Below are positions 10,728-23,530 of a stretch of DNA of 64,000 nt, piece by piece. Both the position numbers and the translations under genes were made by a program. Each line of letters begins with the position of its first letter. Within the stretch, counting starts at the first letter, position 1. The DNA comes from Cymodocea nodosa (Eukaryota > Streptophyta > Magnoliopsida > Alismatales > Cymodoceaceae). The DNA is taken from contig CM072336.1 of NCBI GenBank assembly GCA_036874045.1, forward strand, positions 13,139,001 through 13,203,000, in the 5' to 3' direction. Below the pieces are notes generated by a model. The model was not told the origin of the DNA, did no database searches, and was given only the letters and a program-made list of their open reading frames with translations.

Positions 10728-12140
10728 AAACATTCATAATACTAACAATGATAACTTTAATCATGATACAAAACAAACAATACAACACTTAAATACGAAA
10801 TACAAACACAAATAAGTTGTTGTTTTTGGTATTTTTGTTTTGAGATGTTCATGAAAATGGGCGAAAGGTGAAATGTAAAAATTCTCTATTGATAGTAAAT
10901 ACTTCCGTCACTACATGTGACGTGATTACACCATTGAAAACTTAATCACTTACAATTCTGCCTTCTCTTCCTATAGAATCGTGAGTCCAAAATTGCAAAA
11001 TGATCTCCTCTTCAGCATACTGGCATCAACTCGAAACCAAGGCTAGAAGCTTTACGATCTCTTGAGATATGAGTCGGTGCTTGGTGAAAATGGCTTCCCT
11101 TCCTGCGACGCGATCACTCCTCACAATGGTTGTCAGGCACCGTGTTTGGCTCAGAATCAACCTGACATCTGGAAAGTATCCTTTCAGACTTCCGGTGGTT
11201 GGTGATTATGGTGATAGTGGTGATGGTTGGTGTGGAACTTCTGATGTTGCCTACAGATAGCTCGATTTGTCCTCCTCCACACACACACTAACCACACCCT
11301 TTGTTTTTTCTCATTTTCTTTTATATTTCTTAGTAGTAACTGCTTCTGCTTCTATGATCGGTTGGATTTCCTTCATTCATATCAACGATAGTGATTTCTT
11401 CTCCCTTCCACGATTGAATTCCTACGTGATACGTGCAATCGTGGTTTTCCTTCGAATGTCCTATTTCTGTAACCGCTATAGTGGCATATTAGAAAATAAA
11501 TGGTTCGTGGAGTTACAGATAACTCAACGGACTTACTTCATTGATTTAACTATAAAACACGTGCAATAAAGAAATAAGCTGCTAACATAATGTGTTACCT
11601 TAGTGTGTATTCACGTAACTTAACGCATATAGTTATGCTAACTTAACGAGTTAAACATGTGCATCTCACATGATATACTAAAGCATTTATATTCAACACG
11701 TGCATAATTCTAACTTAATGATTACAAATATTTCGGATACTTAAAAACCTAATTATCCGATGCCTAGATGCATTTCGGATAGTTAACAGATAACTTACCG
11801 AAAATCCACTTAAGTCATGCATTGTAGTTTCAACACGTGTAATCTAGGAAATAATAAAATATTCTTTAAGCATTTAAAACATAACTGTCTGGTACATTAA
11901 ACATAACTTTCTGAAATAACAGAAAATTCAGATACTTAAGAATTTCACAACCTGTAATTTACCGACAATTCAGAAATATACTAAATTAACATTAATTCTC
12001 TGAAATTATGCAGATTCTTTCATTAAAGCATATAACAGTGCAATTATAACATAATGACTTAATTCTCATATGATAAGCTAAATATTATGCAATTAACCAT
12101 CATTTAACCGTTAATATTATGCACTTTTTCATTCTAAACA
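10728..12140 (-). mobile_element. Athila LTR fragment
   Basis: It is homologous to about 4360-6043. Its right edge is the exact LTR terminus (CATTCTAAACA, ending at 12140). The left end (3' end of the LTR in element sense) is missing, cut at 10728 inside the transposon-protein ORF. The right edge abuts the leader of a copia element, so the Athila terminus integrated there. Flanking bases are ATATC (12141-12145), which does not match the AATAG left of element A, so the two LTRs may not come from one insertion. Confidence 0.8.
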
Positions 12141-12298
12141 ATATCAACTTAATTAATATCAGAGCATGTTTTACCTTCCTTGTTTTTAAAGAAAAATTAA
12201 TATTTGAGCATAAGTTTAACTTTGTTGATTTTAGGCTCAAGTTGTTTTTGAAAGTTTTAAATTGTTTAAAACCTTATAGGTTGAAAATCTAAGGTAAG
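12141..12298 (+). other. Copia leader missing its LTR and primer site
   Basis: It aligns with 61461-61612 of the right-edge copia element (ATATCAACTT against ATACCAACTT, then AATATTTGAGCATAAG). The LTR and the TGGTATCAGAGC primer site that precede this leader at 61415-61429 are absent, replaced by the Athila LTR end at 12140. Confidence 0.7.
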
Positions 12299-15200
12299 AT
12301 GGCTACTGGAAATGATAATTTTTCTTTGTATGAAGGCTAGAATCTTAACCATCCTCCTTTATTTGATGGAATACATTTTCAATATTAGAAATATAGGATG
12401 ACAATCTTTCTTCAAAGTATAGAGCATAGGTTATGGTTCATGATTTCTAAACCATATAATCTACTAACTACTCCTTATAATACTTGGATAGTTATTGAAA
12501 AAGAAAATGAAACTCTAAATGCAAAAGGCTTAAATATCTTATTTTGTGCATTGAGTTATGAAAAGTTCAGTAAAGTGTCGGCATATAAATCTGCTTATGA
12601 AGTGTGGCATGCATTAGAAGTTTCATATGAAGATACTTCTCAAGTTAAAGTGACTAAGATTAATATGTTAATTCATAAGTATGAACTCTTTAAGATGCAT
12701 GAAGAGGAAAGTATTTTTGAGATGTTTTCCAGATTCCTAGATATCATAAATTCTTTAAAATGCTTAGGAAAGAATTTTGAACAGAAAGATTTGGTGAGAA
12801 AAATTCTCAGATCCCTAAGTTCTAAATGGTTTTAGAAAGTGACATTAATTGAGGAATCACATGACTTAAATGTTTATACTATAAATGAACTTACAAGAAA
12901 TTTAATTGCTTATGAAGTTCAATTAAATGATTCACTAAGTCACAACAAATTAAAAATGAAGAAAGAAATAGCCTTCGAAATTATTTCAGATTTTGAAATA
13001 TTAGTTGATTCTGACGAGGATTTGATTTTGCTGACTAGGAAATTCAAGAAAGCATGGAAAGCTAGGAGATAGCAAAGGAACAAAAATGACAAACCCTTAA
13101 TGTCAAAGTCTCTAAATGAAAAGAATTCTTCATCTAGAAAGTATGCATGTTACAATTGCAAGAAACCTAGACATCTTTCTCCAAATTGTCCTATAAGGAA
13201 AAATGAAAAACAAAGTAGGACAAATCAGAAGAAGGCTAAAAAAACTTAGAAAAAGTTTTACAAGAAAAAGGCTTTGAAAGTCACTTGGGATGACATGTCA
13301 AAAGAGTTTAAATTTGAGAAATCATCATCAAAATCTTCACATTCAGAAGAAGAACAAGAGTTAGAAGATGTTGCTCATGTGTGCTTCATGGTAAATGAGT
13401 CTGAGGTAATATCTGATCCTAAAAGTCATACAGATTTTAACTTTGATGAATTATTATGTGCTTATCATGCATTGTTACATAAACTTAAAGCTTGTAAATT
13501 GGAAAATAAGAATATTAGAAATTCTTTGTCCATTATGGAAGAAGAAAAGTGTTTCCTGTCTACAACTTTAGAAAATTTTAAATGTGATAATGAAAATTAT
13601 GTTGTAGATTTGCATAAATTTAGATTTAATGAATATGTCTTGCATGAACAAATACAGAATATAAATGCTAAAAAATTAAAGATAGAATCTGAAAATGAAA
13701 AATTAAGCATCAACATAAATGATCGTGAGTGAGAGATTGATAAACTAAAAATGAGAGAGCTAGAGTTAAATTCCACCATTGAGAAATGGAATTTATGTCA
13801 AACTAAGTTAGACAAACTAACCAGTACTCTTGTAGTGTCTTATAAATTTGTCTTAGGATTTGATTATCCTAAATACCTTGAATCTCAAGTCAACAAAAGA
13901 TTTATTAGTTGCAGTACAAGTAAATCTAAGACTAAAATTCCTTTTATTATGAAACAAGGTAATAAATGTGTAGAAGTAGGTACTTCAAGGGATGAATCAT
14001 GTAGTAATAATATAAATCAAAGTGATTTATCTAAATGTACTTCTAACATGACTATCAATATTTCTAAAAATTTTGTTTCTTATTCCAAAAATTCAGTTAC
14101 TAATGTTTCTAAAATTTAAGACAATTATAGTAAACTAGAAATTCAGAAACCTGAGCATGAAATTCAAAATACTAGTATTAGACCCATTATTGTTTCTACA
14201 TATTCTTTATTTGAAAATTCTTGTGTAGAAAAAGATTTTGTATGTACTGAAAAATTGAATACAAGTACAAAATCTTAGTACGATCTTATTGAAATGTATG
14301 AGAATGACCAAAATAAATTAACATCTAGTAAAAATCAGTTTGGTCTTGGTTATACTACATTTGAAAATAAAAAGAATATTAATAAGAGCAATAATTCTAT
14401 ATGTGAGTATGAAGCTAATGATAAATCAATAGTACTTACAACTAATAAGAATATAAATGATAATGTTAGACTATTCTTAAACAAAAAGAAGAAATATGTT
14501 TTTAATGAACTTGGTCCTCAAAGATATTAGGTACTAAGAAACAGTTCTTCTTAATTTGTTTTGTAGGAGAAAACAACATTAAAATGGATTTTGGATAATG
14601 GAGCATCAAGTCACATGATCGGACAGAAAGGCCTATTGAAAAATTTTACAAATACTAAGAAAGGAAGTGTAATATTTGGAAACAAAAATAAGGATAAAAT
14701 TATAGGTATGGGCAATGTTCAAATAACTCCTACTTATGTTATTTTGAATGTACTGTATGTAGAAAACCTAGGATTTAATTTGCTAAGTGTTATAAAACTA
14801 ATTGATAATGGATACTATGTACTGTTTGAAGATAATATATGCAAAATTATTGATAAAATTATAGATGAACTTAAGTTTATTACTAAAAGAAAAGGTTTTA
14901 TATGTATTTTATCTTTACCTTCTAGTGTAGTTGATTTAAATTCATGTTTGCTAGTTGAAACTAATGATGCATATCTTTGGCATAGAAGTATTAGACATAT
15001 AAATATGAAACTATTGTATAAATTATCTAGTAAAAATTTAGTGAGAGGTTTACCAAAGATTAAATACTTAAAGGATTTCATGTGTGATGCATGTGAGTTA
15101 GGTAAACTTCATAAAAACTCTTTTAAATCCAAAAGTGATATATCAAGTAAGAGAGTCTTAGAACTTGTACATATTGATCTATTTGGACTAACAAGAATCA

Positions 15201-15420
15201 TGAGTTTTGGTGATAAACGGTATGTGTTTGTTTTTTTAAAAAAAATCATATAAAGGTTAGACATCATTTTCTAAGAGATAATGTAATTAAAGGAAAAATT
15301 AAATTAGGATTTGTGTCTAGTAAAAATCAATTAGTTGATATATTTACAAAACCTCTAGATGAAAATACATTTTGCAATCTAAGATTAAATTTAGGTATTT
15401 GTAGGTTATGTGATGTGTAA
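12299..15420 (+). pseudogene. SIRE-type copia gag-pol, internally deleted and nonsense-riddled
   Basis: The ATG at 12299 starts a gag that stays in one frame to 15253, interrupted only by in-frame stops (for example 12386, 14276, 14528). In order it has: gag capsid region (DUF4219/UBN2-like, SAYEVWHALEVS); a CCHC knuckle CYNCKKPRHLSPNC near 13148; a long coiled-coil tail (13400-13850); protease near 14587, where the catalytic DSG has become DNG; and the integrase pre-domain WHRSIRHIN...CDACELGK. The integrase start DLFG is followed near 15238 by a deletion that jumps to the RNase H end (VRHHFLRDN, FTKPLDEN), so the integrase core, RT and most of RNase H are gone. The TAA lies at 15418-15420. 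Confidence 0.9.
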
Positions 15421-15859
15421 AATGCTTAAACTCCACAAAAGATAAATATTGTTGATGATGTTGTTTACCTCATAGATATTATATACTTATCATAAATAGT
15501 TAAGTAATATCTAAACTAGTGCATAAGATAATGTTTATTTATGATGAAATTATTATAGTATTTTATTGATTTTACCTTTTTTCTATGTTTAATGGTTTTT
15601 TAAATTTTTAAGTGGAAATGTCAATGAAAAACTTTAAATACCTCTGAAATCCTAAAATTTTGATTAAGTGGTTTTTTAGATAAATGAAAGTGCATATGAT
15701 CAAGAATGAGTTTGACTTGATTGATTAAACTTGTAGAATAATTTATATGTAAATCATAATAAACTACTAGTCAAAAGTATGAACTTATTAAAATTGATTC
15801 ATATTTTCAGTAAAATTATAGAAGTAAAAATTATATGAGATTTGTGCTTTATTACATCA
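15421..15859 (+). other. Copia 3' end joined to an Athila 3' untranslated fragment
   Basis: No gene. The first part is unassigned AT-rich sequence. From about 15640 to 15858 it matches the Athila 3' untranslated region in plus orientation at about 53770-53990 (GATTGATTAAACTTGTAGAAT, then CATATTTTCAGTAAA). A minus-orientation Athila LTR begins at 15860. Confidence 0.6.
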
Positions 15860-16163
15860 TGTTTGGGTGAATTTTGTTTGCTTTAATTATATGCTTATAA
15901 TTTCTTTTAGAAGTAAACAAGTGATTTTCACAAATTAGATATTAAATCTAATTTACTTTTAACTGCAAGCGCACAATGTCTATTGTATAAATGTGCAAGT
16001 ATAGGTTGATCCCATAGAGATTGAATTAACACTTTATACTATTTTGCTTTTTACAACCAAAGTTTTGTGTTAAATTACGCACTCCGTTGACTTACTACTA
16101 ACTCAACAGACTTAGTTCATTGAGTTACAGCTAACACAACAGTCTAACCTCGTAGACTTAAGT
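15860..16163 (-). mobile_element. Athila LTR fragment cut by a copia insertion
   Basis: It starts TGTTTGGGTGAATTTTG and continues with TTTTAGAAGTAAACAA and the CAAGTATAGGTTGATCCCATAG block found at the same LTR end elsewhere. It stops at 16163, where a copia LTR begins. The rest of this LTR is not found on the far side of the copia element. Confidence 0.75.
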
Positions 16164-17716
16164 TGTAGGATCGTATGGCTACACAAGAGGGGGGTGAATT
16201 GTGTTTTTCAACATTTTCATTATAATTGAAACTTCAAAACTCAAAAACAAGTCGAGACACTATTTTCGTAAAATCATTTTTATTCAAGGTTTCAATTACA
16301 ATATACAATTCAATTCTCCTCAGAAATTGTAGATGCAATTATATATCGATACCATATTTCATCTATATAATTTCATAACTACAAATAGAGAAAACTAATG
16401 TGCAGAATTTAAAACATTTCTCCCTGTTTGAGATCTTTCTTCTTCTTCTTCTTGTTCTTCTTCAGTGACGAATATCTTGTCTTTCTCTACTTCACTGAAT
16501 TTGCTTCCTTCTGATACTTCAAATCTTCAATGACATAAATTTAACCTTTTTTGCTTCATTGAATTTTCTTCTATCTGAGAGCTTTTCCCTAAAGTGGTGT
16601 TTTTGATCCTTGAAAAGATTTTTCGTTTGGTGTGTAGGGATAATTGATCAACAAGAATTCTATGCTTTTTATATTGTATCTTCATTTCATGCATATCCTC
16701 CACGTTTAATCACTACCAGTTTTCCACTTCTTCACATCTTCTCTTTTTCCTTCATCGAAATACACACGTTCTGACCCACGTTTACATTTCGAATTTTCTT
16801 TAATCATCAATCCTGGATCTCTAAAAAATTTCTTGCAAAATAAACTTTCTCGTCCAAAATTTTTCATCAAATGTAATAAGAAGTCATTGTTTTAATGTTA
16901 ACTAAACGAGTAAAACAAGTAGATATATAACTTAACGAGTTCCTCATGTGACAACTCACGTAACAAGTACTATAGCTAACTCAATGAACTATGTCCATGG
17001 TGTTACGCTAACTCAACAAACCAGCTTCGTGGTGTTACGATAACTCAACCAACCAACTCTGTTGTGTTACAGATAACTCAACAAACTAGTAATAAACAAA
17101 TATTTTTATAATAAGAATTTTACCACGTGCAAAAATAACAACTTAAGTTTATAACGCTAACCTAACGCGTTGCCTTAGTGTTCAATATAGCAACTCAACG
17201 CGTTTAGTTATGTTAACTTAACAAGTTAAACATGTGCAACTCACATGATATAATATAACATTCGTAACCTTTAATTTCACCATGCGTACAACACTAACTT
17301 AACGAGTTCGTCTCTTCTTTTACTTACTAACTTAATGAGTTCTCACGTGACCTATTTTAACCTTTAAGCCTCTAACTTAATGACTTCTCACGTGACTTCT
17401 ATATAAATAACACTCTAACTTAACGAGTTGTCTAAACGTATACTATTCATGATACAAAAAATATAACTTTAAAACATATCATGCTTTTCAATAAAAACAC
17501 ATGTTAACTTAACGTTTAGTTAAATGAGAAATTAATGCAACGAAACAACTAGTTATTTAACTTCATATAATTTCAGATCCAATACAGACAAGTATTTATA
17601 TTAGTAAACTTTTTCTATATTAATTGATGTTCTTAATTTCCTTTCACAAGCAATAGTAATTGAGCAAATATGATTACTTTCATTCAACACACATCATCAA
17701 AACAAAATACTCAACA
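16164..17716 (-). mobile_element. 3' LTR of a minus-strand SIRE-type copia element
   Basis: On the minus strand it starts TGTTGAGTATTTTG (at 17716) and ends CGATCCTACA (at 16164), the same family as the solo LTR at 1614-3356 but shorter through internal deletions. A polypurine tract lies on its right, making it the 3' LTR. The left flank is TAAGT (16159-16163). Confidence 0.9.
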
Positions 17717-17740
17717 ATCTCCCCCTTTTTGATGATGACA
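17717..17740 (-). other. SIRE-type polypurine tract
   Basis: The minus strand reads TGTCATCATC then AAAAAGGGGGAGAT, abutting the LTR start TGTTGAG. This arrangement is typical of SIRE/Maximus copia elements. Confidence 0.85.
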
Positions 17741-18199
17741 AAATCATATTAAATCAATTATGAAATATATATAACTCAACAAGGCACCTTCGTTGGATTA
17801 ATTTTTAATTTAACAAACAAGTTTATTGATTTAAGTTCACTTAAGCTTATTTCTATTGTTTGTGTAAAATTCACCTCTTAGAAATAAAACTTTCAAATGT
17901 CAATAATTACATAAGTATCTTTTAGATTTACAATAACCACATAAATATCATCTCCCTTTATAATATATGCAATTAAAATCATAATCATCTTCTTCTTTTG
18001 AATTTATAATATCCCTCCCCCTTTTTGTCATTAATCAAAAAGATGATTACACAGTATATAAATCAAGAGATAAGTGTATACAACTCAACTTTTTGTAATC
18101 ATTTATAGAAAAAAAATGTATTGTTCAAATAATCAAACAATAGATACAAACATTACATGTTGTATTCAGAATCAAGCAAACAGACAAATGACTTGACAT
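17741..18199 (-). other. Copia 3' untranslated region with a second purine tract
   Basis: No coding signal. The minus strand has a second run, GACAAAAAGGGGGAGGG (about 18012-18028), about 300 bases inside the first tract. It may be an extra plus-strand primer or an older LTR boundary. Confidence 0.6.
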
Positions 18200-20496
18200 T
18201 TATCTATTCCTCCTAAGTCTATCACTGATAGCATTACATGTTTTATCTCCTAGATGCCTAATATCATTTCTGATGTCGTTAAGCACATCATCTAAGGAAG
18301 GAGGTAGTTGGGGATGCTGTTCTGATTGATCTGAATAACTTGGCTGTTGTGGTTGTATCTGTTTTGTACATTCGATTTATTGTTGTTGTTGAGGTTGATG
18401 TATGACCTGGAATCTTTGCAAATCTTTTACACTAAAAGCTCTCATGCTTTTAGTTTTAGAGGGCCAATCAGACAAATTCAATTGGTTTGTAAGGAGTCTA
18501 CATATAGCATCACTAAAAAATAACTTTGAACTCATATGCTGTAGTTGAGAAATAAAAACATGAAACCAATTGATTTGAATTCTATTCAGCAGGCCATAAG
18601 TTGCATATAAACAGCTTCTACTGACTTTCATATTGTGTCCGACTCTCTGAAATAAATTGGCATGCAATATATTTACAATAAACATTACCTCTACATTCAG
18701 ATTTTCCATTTACCTCATTTCACTATATACATTTGGAATCTTTGATAGCGAGTGAATGTCCTATTCTAGTTGTCTGATCATGTTAAATCTATTTGTAACA
18801 ACAACACCTTCATTTTTTAATCCCAAAATTTCAAAAATTAATTCAAGAGACAATGTGAACTCCTGTTGATTTATTTGAGTTTTTAGTATATTGTCATTCT
18901 TGACCAGATTTCTATAAAAGGTTGCAATAAGCTCTTTATATTGTTTTCATTTTGTTTCAACTGGCAAAAATTGAATTAGGCCTTGAAACTCAAATAGATC
19001 TCTTATTTCTAACAAATTTCTGAATTTTATTGGACGAGCATGCAGAATTTGACAAGTAATCATATTATTGTATTTCTGCAATGCTTCCTTAGATCTAAAA
19101 TGAATTGATTTACCTTGAATGTGTAATACTTTGTACAAAGAAGGTGATACCTGAAGCCTTGATTCAGAGTTGAATTCTTCTTCAGGAACCTCTTCTTCAA
19201 AATGAATGTCATGTTGTTCCTTTGTGAAAATATTTTCTTGAAGTTGTGTAGGTAGGCTCGATTCTCCAGCTTTAATAGTGTAAGAAACATCCTCAATATG
19301 CTCAACATTCATATATTTAGTCTCTATAGAATGTTCAGAGTTTAATTTTTCTACAAATTCTACAATCGGTGTAACTGTTTGCAATTTTTCATTTTGTTCA
19401 ACAGATATCTCCATTGATACATGCTGTGAATTTTCAGACTCTGCTTCTATAGATTTTGAAGAAGGCTGATTGACATTAAGCTCTTCTAGAGTCTTAACTT
19501 TTTCAATATCTACTACTCTAGACAATTCAGCCTGTGAACTAGTTACTGCCTCAACATTGCAATAACTTGTTCTATGTCAGTTGCTTGATGCTCTGATTTT
19601 TCAATTTTTGCATCATTAGGGCTTGAACTAATAGAAAAACTTGAACTCATATTCGACTTGGATTTCTTTTCAAGTTTTCTAGCAAGAGAAAATAAAGTCT
19701 CATAATCTTCATCAGTTTTAGTATGCTTGGAACTAATGAGTTTTTCAGATGCACTAAAAGGAACAATGTCTAGACATACATTTTCCTTTGGAAATAAATG
19801 CTCATCTGATTTTTCTTTTCCAGCAGACTTTGTTTCCGTAGACATAAATTTTCTGATTTTTCTTCTTCTATAACAAGTCAGTTTCTCTTCTTCAAGTATT
19901 GCTGTTTTCTTTTGAAATTGTTCCATAAAAGTTTTTTGATTCAATTCTTCTAAGACACTTTCTATTGCTATTGCCTTTCAAAGACCTTCAACTTTTCTTT
20001 TATCCACAGTAATATTTGTTTGTTTTTCTTTTGAATATAAAGGAGTAGGAATAGCAGATTTATGTTCTTCCTCAAATGCATGTAATCTTGTATCGTTTAT
20101 GGGTATTTGAGGAATTCTAGTTGATGTACCTACACCTTTTTCCATATATTTTGCATACTATTCTAAAAATGTAATTTCGACACACTTCATTCTATATTCT
20201 CTATCAAACTTGCTTCGAATACCCATGTATTTAATACTTTCATCAATGTTATGAAGTTCTAATCTAACTTCATTCAGTATTCCTTTAAGAAAGAAGTAAT
20301 CACTATAAATTTTTGCTAACCTTTTGTCAACTTGAAATATTTTCTTAAACCAAGCTTGTGGAACTTCATCATTATCTATTTCTTTTCCTTTGCCATCTCC
20401 TCTACCTTTGCCTTTTCCTCTACCACGACCTTTGTAGAACTTGGAGACCATCGTCGCAGGTTGTAACAGGAATAAGCGGGAAAGATTTTCAGACAA
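18200..20496 (-). pseudogene. Plant-transposon-protein-like ORF of the copia element
   Basis: The ATG at 20496 is followed near 20450-20390 by a basic GRGRGKGKGRG stretch. Then come a long acidic, low-complexity middle and a globular region with EIRDLFEFQGLIQFLP (near 19010-18960), LGLKNEG, NILHANLFQRVGHN and NRIQINWFHVFIS (about 18640-18540). A Gln-rich tail ends at the TAA at 18200-18202. The globular part is clearly homologous to the Athila ORFs at 36421-38649 and 47316-49535. It is downstream of where pol would be, next to the 3' LTR, the env-like position of SIRE elements. Breaks are several in-frame stops plus one frame change near 19540. Function is unknown. Confidence 0.75.
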
Positions 20497-20864
20497 GTTT
20501 ACGAATAACCTAAGTTCCCGTGTAATAAGTGTTTAAATAGGGTTTTAGGCGACTAACTCAACATGTATAGAAGTTGGGTTTAGATTTTAAACGAATATTG
20601 AATATAGTTTATTCAATCAAGGTACCCGAAATATTTAAGCATAACTCGTTGAGTTAACTAACCTAACGAGTAAAACGCTATCTAGAGGCAATTTTACATG
20701 TTACCTTACATAACATAATGTTTAGTTAGTACACTTTACCAAAAACAAGTTTCAGATGCTTTCAACTGAAACCTTCCGAAGACAACATACAAGCTATAAT
20801 TAACATATATAAAATATCATCTTGAGAGCATTGCATTATGTGTGAAAGGTTAAATAAGAAGACT
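20497..20864 (-). other. Leader upstream of the copia third ORF
   Basis: Non-coding. It holds CTCGTTGAGTTAACTAACC and AACGAGTAAAACG (about 20645-20672), the same motif words found at Athila gene boundaries. The copia pol that should lie further right is absent; an Athila LTR starts at 20865. Confidence 0.5.
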
Positions 20865-22656
20865 TGTTTATGGTTGTTAACTTCTGTTTTTAAACTTGTT
20901 TAATTTGTCTTTATGCCTATATCAATGATTACTTTTAGAAGTAAACAAACAACGTTTCACACAAATTAGATATTAATTCCAATTTGTATTTTAACTACAA
21001 GTGCGTAGTGTATATTGTATTTGTGTGCAAGTACATGTTGATCTCACAGAGATTGAGTAAGAATTGTGTACTATTTCGATTTTTATATTAAAGTTTGTGT
21101 GTGTTCAGTTAAGCACTCTATTGAGTTATAGTTAACACAATAAACTAAGTTCATGGAGTTATGGCTAAATCAACGGACAGATCTCGTGACTTAAGTTAAC
21201 TTCATGAGCCTATCTTTCTAGTTAAATACTACTATTTACAGAGGAATTCGGCCAACCATTGGGTGGTTCCACAGATTGTAAATAACATCGATTAAGCTCT
21301 TCAATGTTAGTTAATATTAAATTTATCATTAAGCAATACTAACATTTAGATATTTCAAACAGTAACTAATAAAATCTTTAAGTATCTGGATTGAATCAAT
21401 TTTAGCAAATTGTAAACCTATTTTCTATTTTCTCAATCCAACAAACATAAAACATTCACAATACTAACAATGATAACATTAATCACGATATAAAACAAAC
21501 AATACAACACTTAAATGCTAAACGTAAACACAGATAATTTGTTGTTTTTGGTATTTTTGTTTTGATATGTTTCTGAAGATGAATGAAAGGTGAAATGCAA
21601 AAATCTTTATCGATAGTAAAAACTTCTGTCACTATATGTGACGCGATTATACCATTGAAAACTTAATCACTTACAATCCTACCTCCTCTCCCTATAGAAT
21701 TGTGAATCTAGAATTGTAAGATCTCCTGCTCAGCATATTGGCATCAACCCAAAACCAAGGCTAGAAGCTTTACGATCTCCTGAGATATGAGTTGGTGCTT
21801 GGTGAAAATGGCTTCCCTTCCCGCGACGCGATCACTCCTCACAGTGGTTGTTAGGCACTGTGTTTGGCTCGGAATCGACTTGACATTAGGAAAGTATCCT
21901 CATAGACCTCCGATGGTTGGTGATTTTGGTGGTGGTGTGGAGTTTCAGGGAACTTTCGATGCTACCTGCAGTTAGCACAGTTCTCCACCTCTACACACAC
22001 ACCCTCTTCGTCTTTCTCTTCTTCTTTTATATTTCTTTTTGTAGTAACTACTTCTGCTTAAATGATCGGTTGGATTTCCTTCATTTATATCAATGATGGT
22101 GATTTCTTCTTCGTTCCACGAGTGAATTCCTACGTGATACGTGTAATCGTGGTTTTCCTTCGAATGTCCTGTTTCTATAATTACTATAGTGGCATATTAG
22201 AAAATAAATGGTCTGTGGAGTTACAGATAACTCAACGGACTAACTTTGTTGATTTAACTATAAAACACGTGCAATAAAGAAATAAGTTGCTAACATAACG
22301 CGTTACCTTAGTGTGTATTCATGTAACTCAACGCGTATAGTTATGCTAACTTAACGAGTTAAACATGTGCATCTCACGTGATATACTAAAGCATTTAAAT
22401 TCAACACGTGCATCAATCTAACTTAATGAGTTCAGATATTTCGGATACTTACAAGCCTTAACTATCCGATGCTAGATGCATTTCGAATAGTTAGCAGATA
22501 ACTTACCGAAAATCCACTTAAGTCATGCATTGTGGTTTCAACATGTGTACTCCAGGAAATAATAAAATATTCTTCTATCGTTAAAAACATAATTGCCCGG
22601 TACATGCAATATAACTCTCCGAAATAATAGAAAATTTGAATACTTAAGAATTTCAA
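20865..22656 (-). mobile_element. Athila LTR, truncated at its 5' end
   Basis: It begins TGTTTATGG and is collinear with the LTR at 3779-6043 through AAGAATTTCA, where it stops at 22656. The last ~200 bases up to TGTTTAGAATG are missing. It faces the LTR at 23531-25145 in inverted orientation across a copia LTR. Confidence 0.82.
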
Positions 22657-23530
22657 AGATAATTGTTTGAGTTTTATAAAAGGACTAACGAACAGATAAG
22701 TTTCCTTATTTAGTCACGTGTTTTGCAAGTGCAAAAACTCGAAGAGTTAAAGGATAAGTGTTCGAGTTTTTACAAGAGTTAAAGGATAACTATTTGACTA
22801 AATCGAAGACTTAGAAGATATTCTACAAGACTCTAGGAAGATAAAGTTTCGATGTATCTACAAGTGGAGATCGTGGAAACTCAAAATGTTAGTGAAGTAA
22901 GTGGAAATTTAAATAGAAAGTAATTTGGATTAAAGAGAAAATTAGTACGTGGATTATGGATTATGGATTGTGGATCAAGTGGATGAACATGCTGAATGTG
23001 AAAGACAACAGAGTTCGACTACTAATAGAGAGTATGAGCTACATTACAACAAAGGATCCCAATCTCAAAAAAACCAAGTCTGAATATTCAATCTAGATCC
23101 CTAATTGAAAAGTTAAGTTTGAATATTCATATTCTAAAAAGTTCTCCAACATCAGAAGAAGTTCGAAATTCCAAGCAATTTTAGAAAAGGAGCTGCAAAC
23201 GTAAGAAGTTTGGAAATTCGACAATTGGAGAAGAAGAGATACAGAAGTTGAGCAAAGAGAAAGAAAAGAGTTGTGTGCATAAAGATCAGGTTTTATACAA
23301 TTCAAAATTAGTTTTGAAAAAGAGCTTTGTTTTCCTATTTTAATTGTATATCAAAAATTACTGTATCAAAACCGTCAAGAAGGGAATTGAGCTGAAAAGA
23401 TATTGTAAATTATGTCTTGAAATAAAATAATAGAATTTCATTTACAAGTGTTTTGTGCTCTTGTTTTATCCGCTAGTTTAATTACTAAAGACATAATTCA
23501 CCCCCCTCTTGTGATACAGACGATCCTACA
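22657..23530 (+). mobile_element. Copia LTR of a different subfamily
   Basis: The right end is AATTCACCCCCCTCTTGTG followed by ...CGATCCTACA at 23530, the copia LTR 3' end. A possible start is TGTTTGAG at 22664. The body differs from the 1614 family and contains ACTCGAAGAGTTAAAGGATAA repeats. No primer site follows and the flanking 5-mers do not match, so it is a truncated or recombined LTR. Confidence 0.75.

Noticed and set aside
22462-23305. Minus-strand frames 22462-22656 and 23093-23305
   Set aside because: Both lie within LTR sequence, have no motif, and are short AT-rich chance frames.
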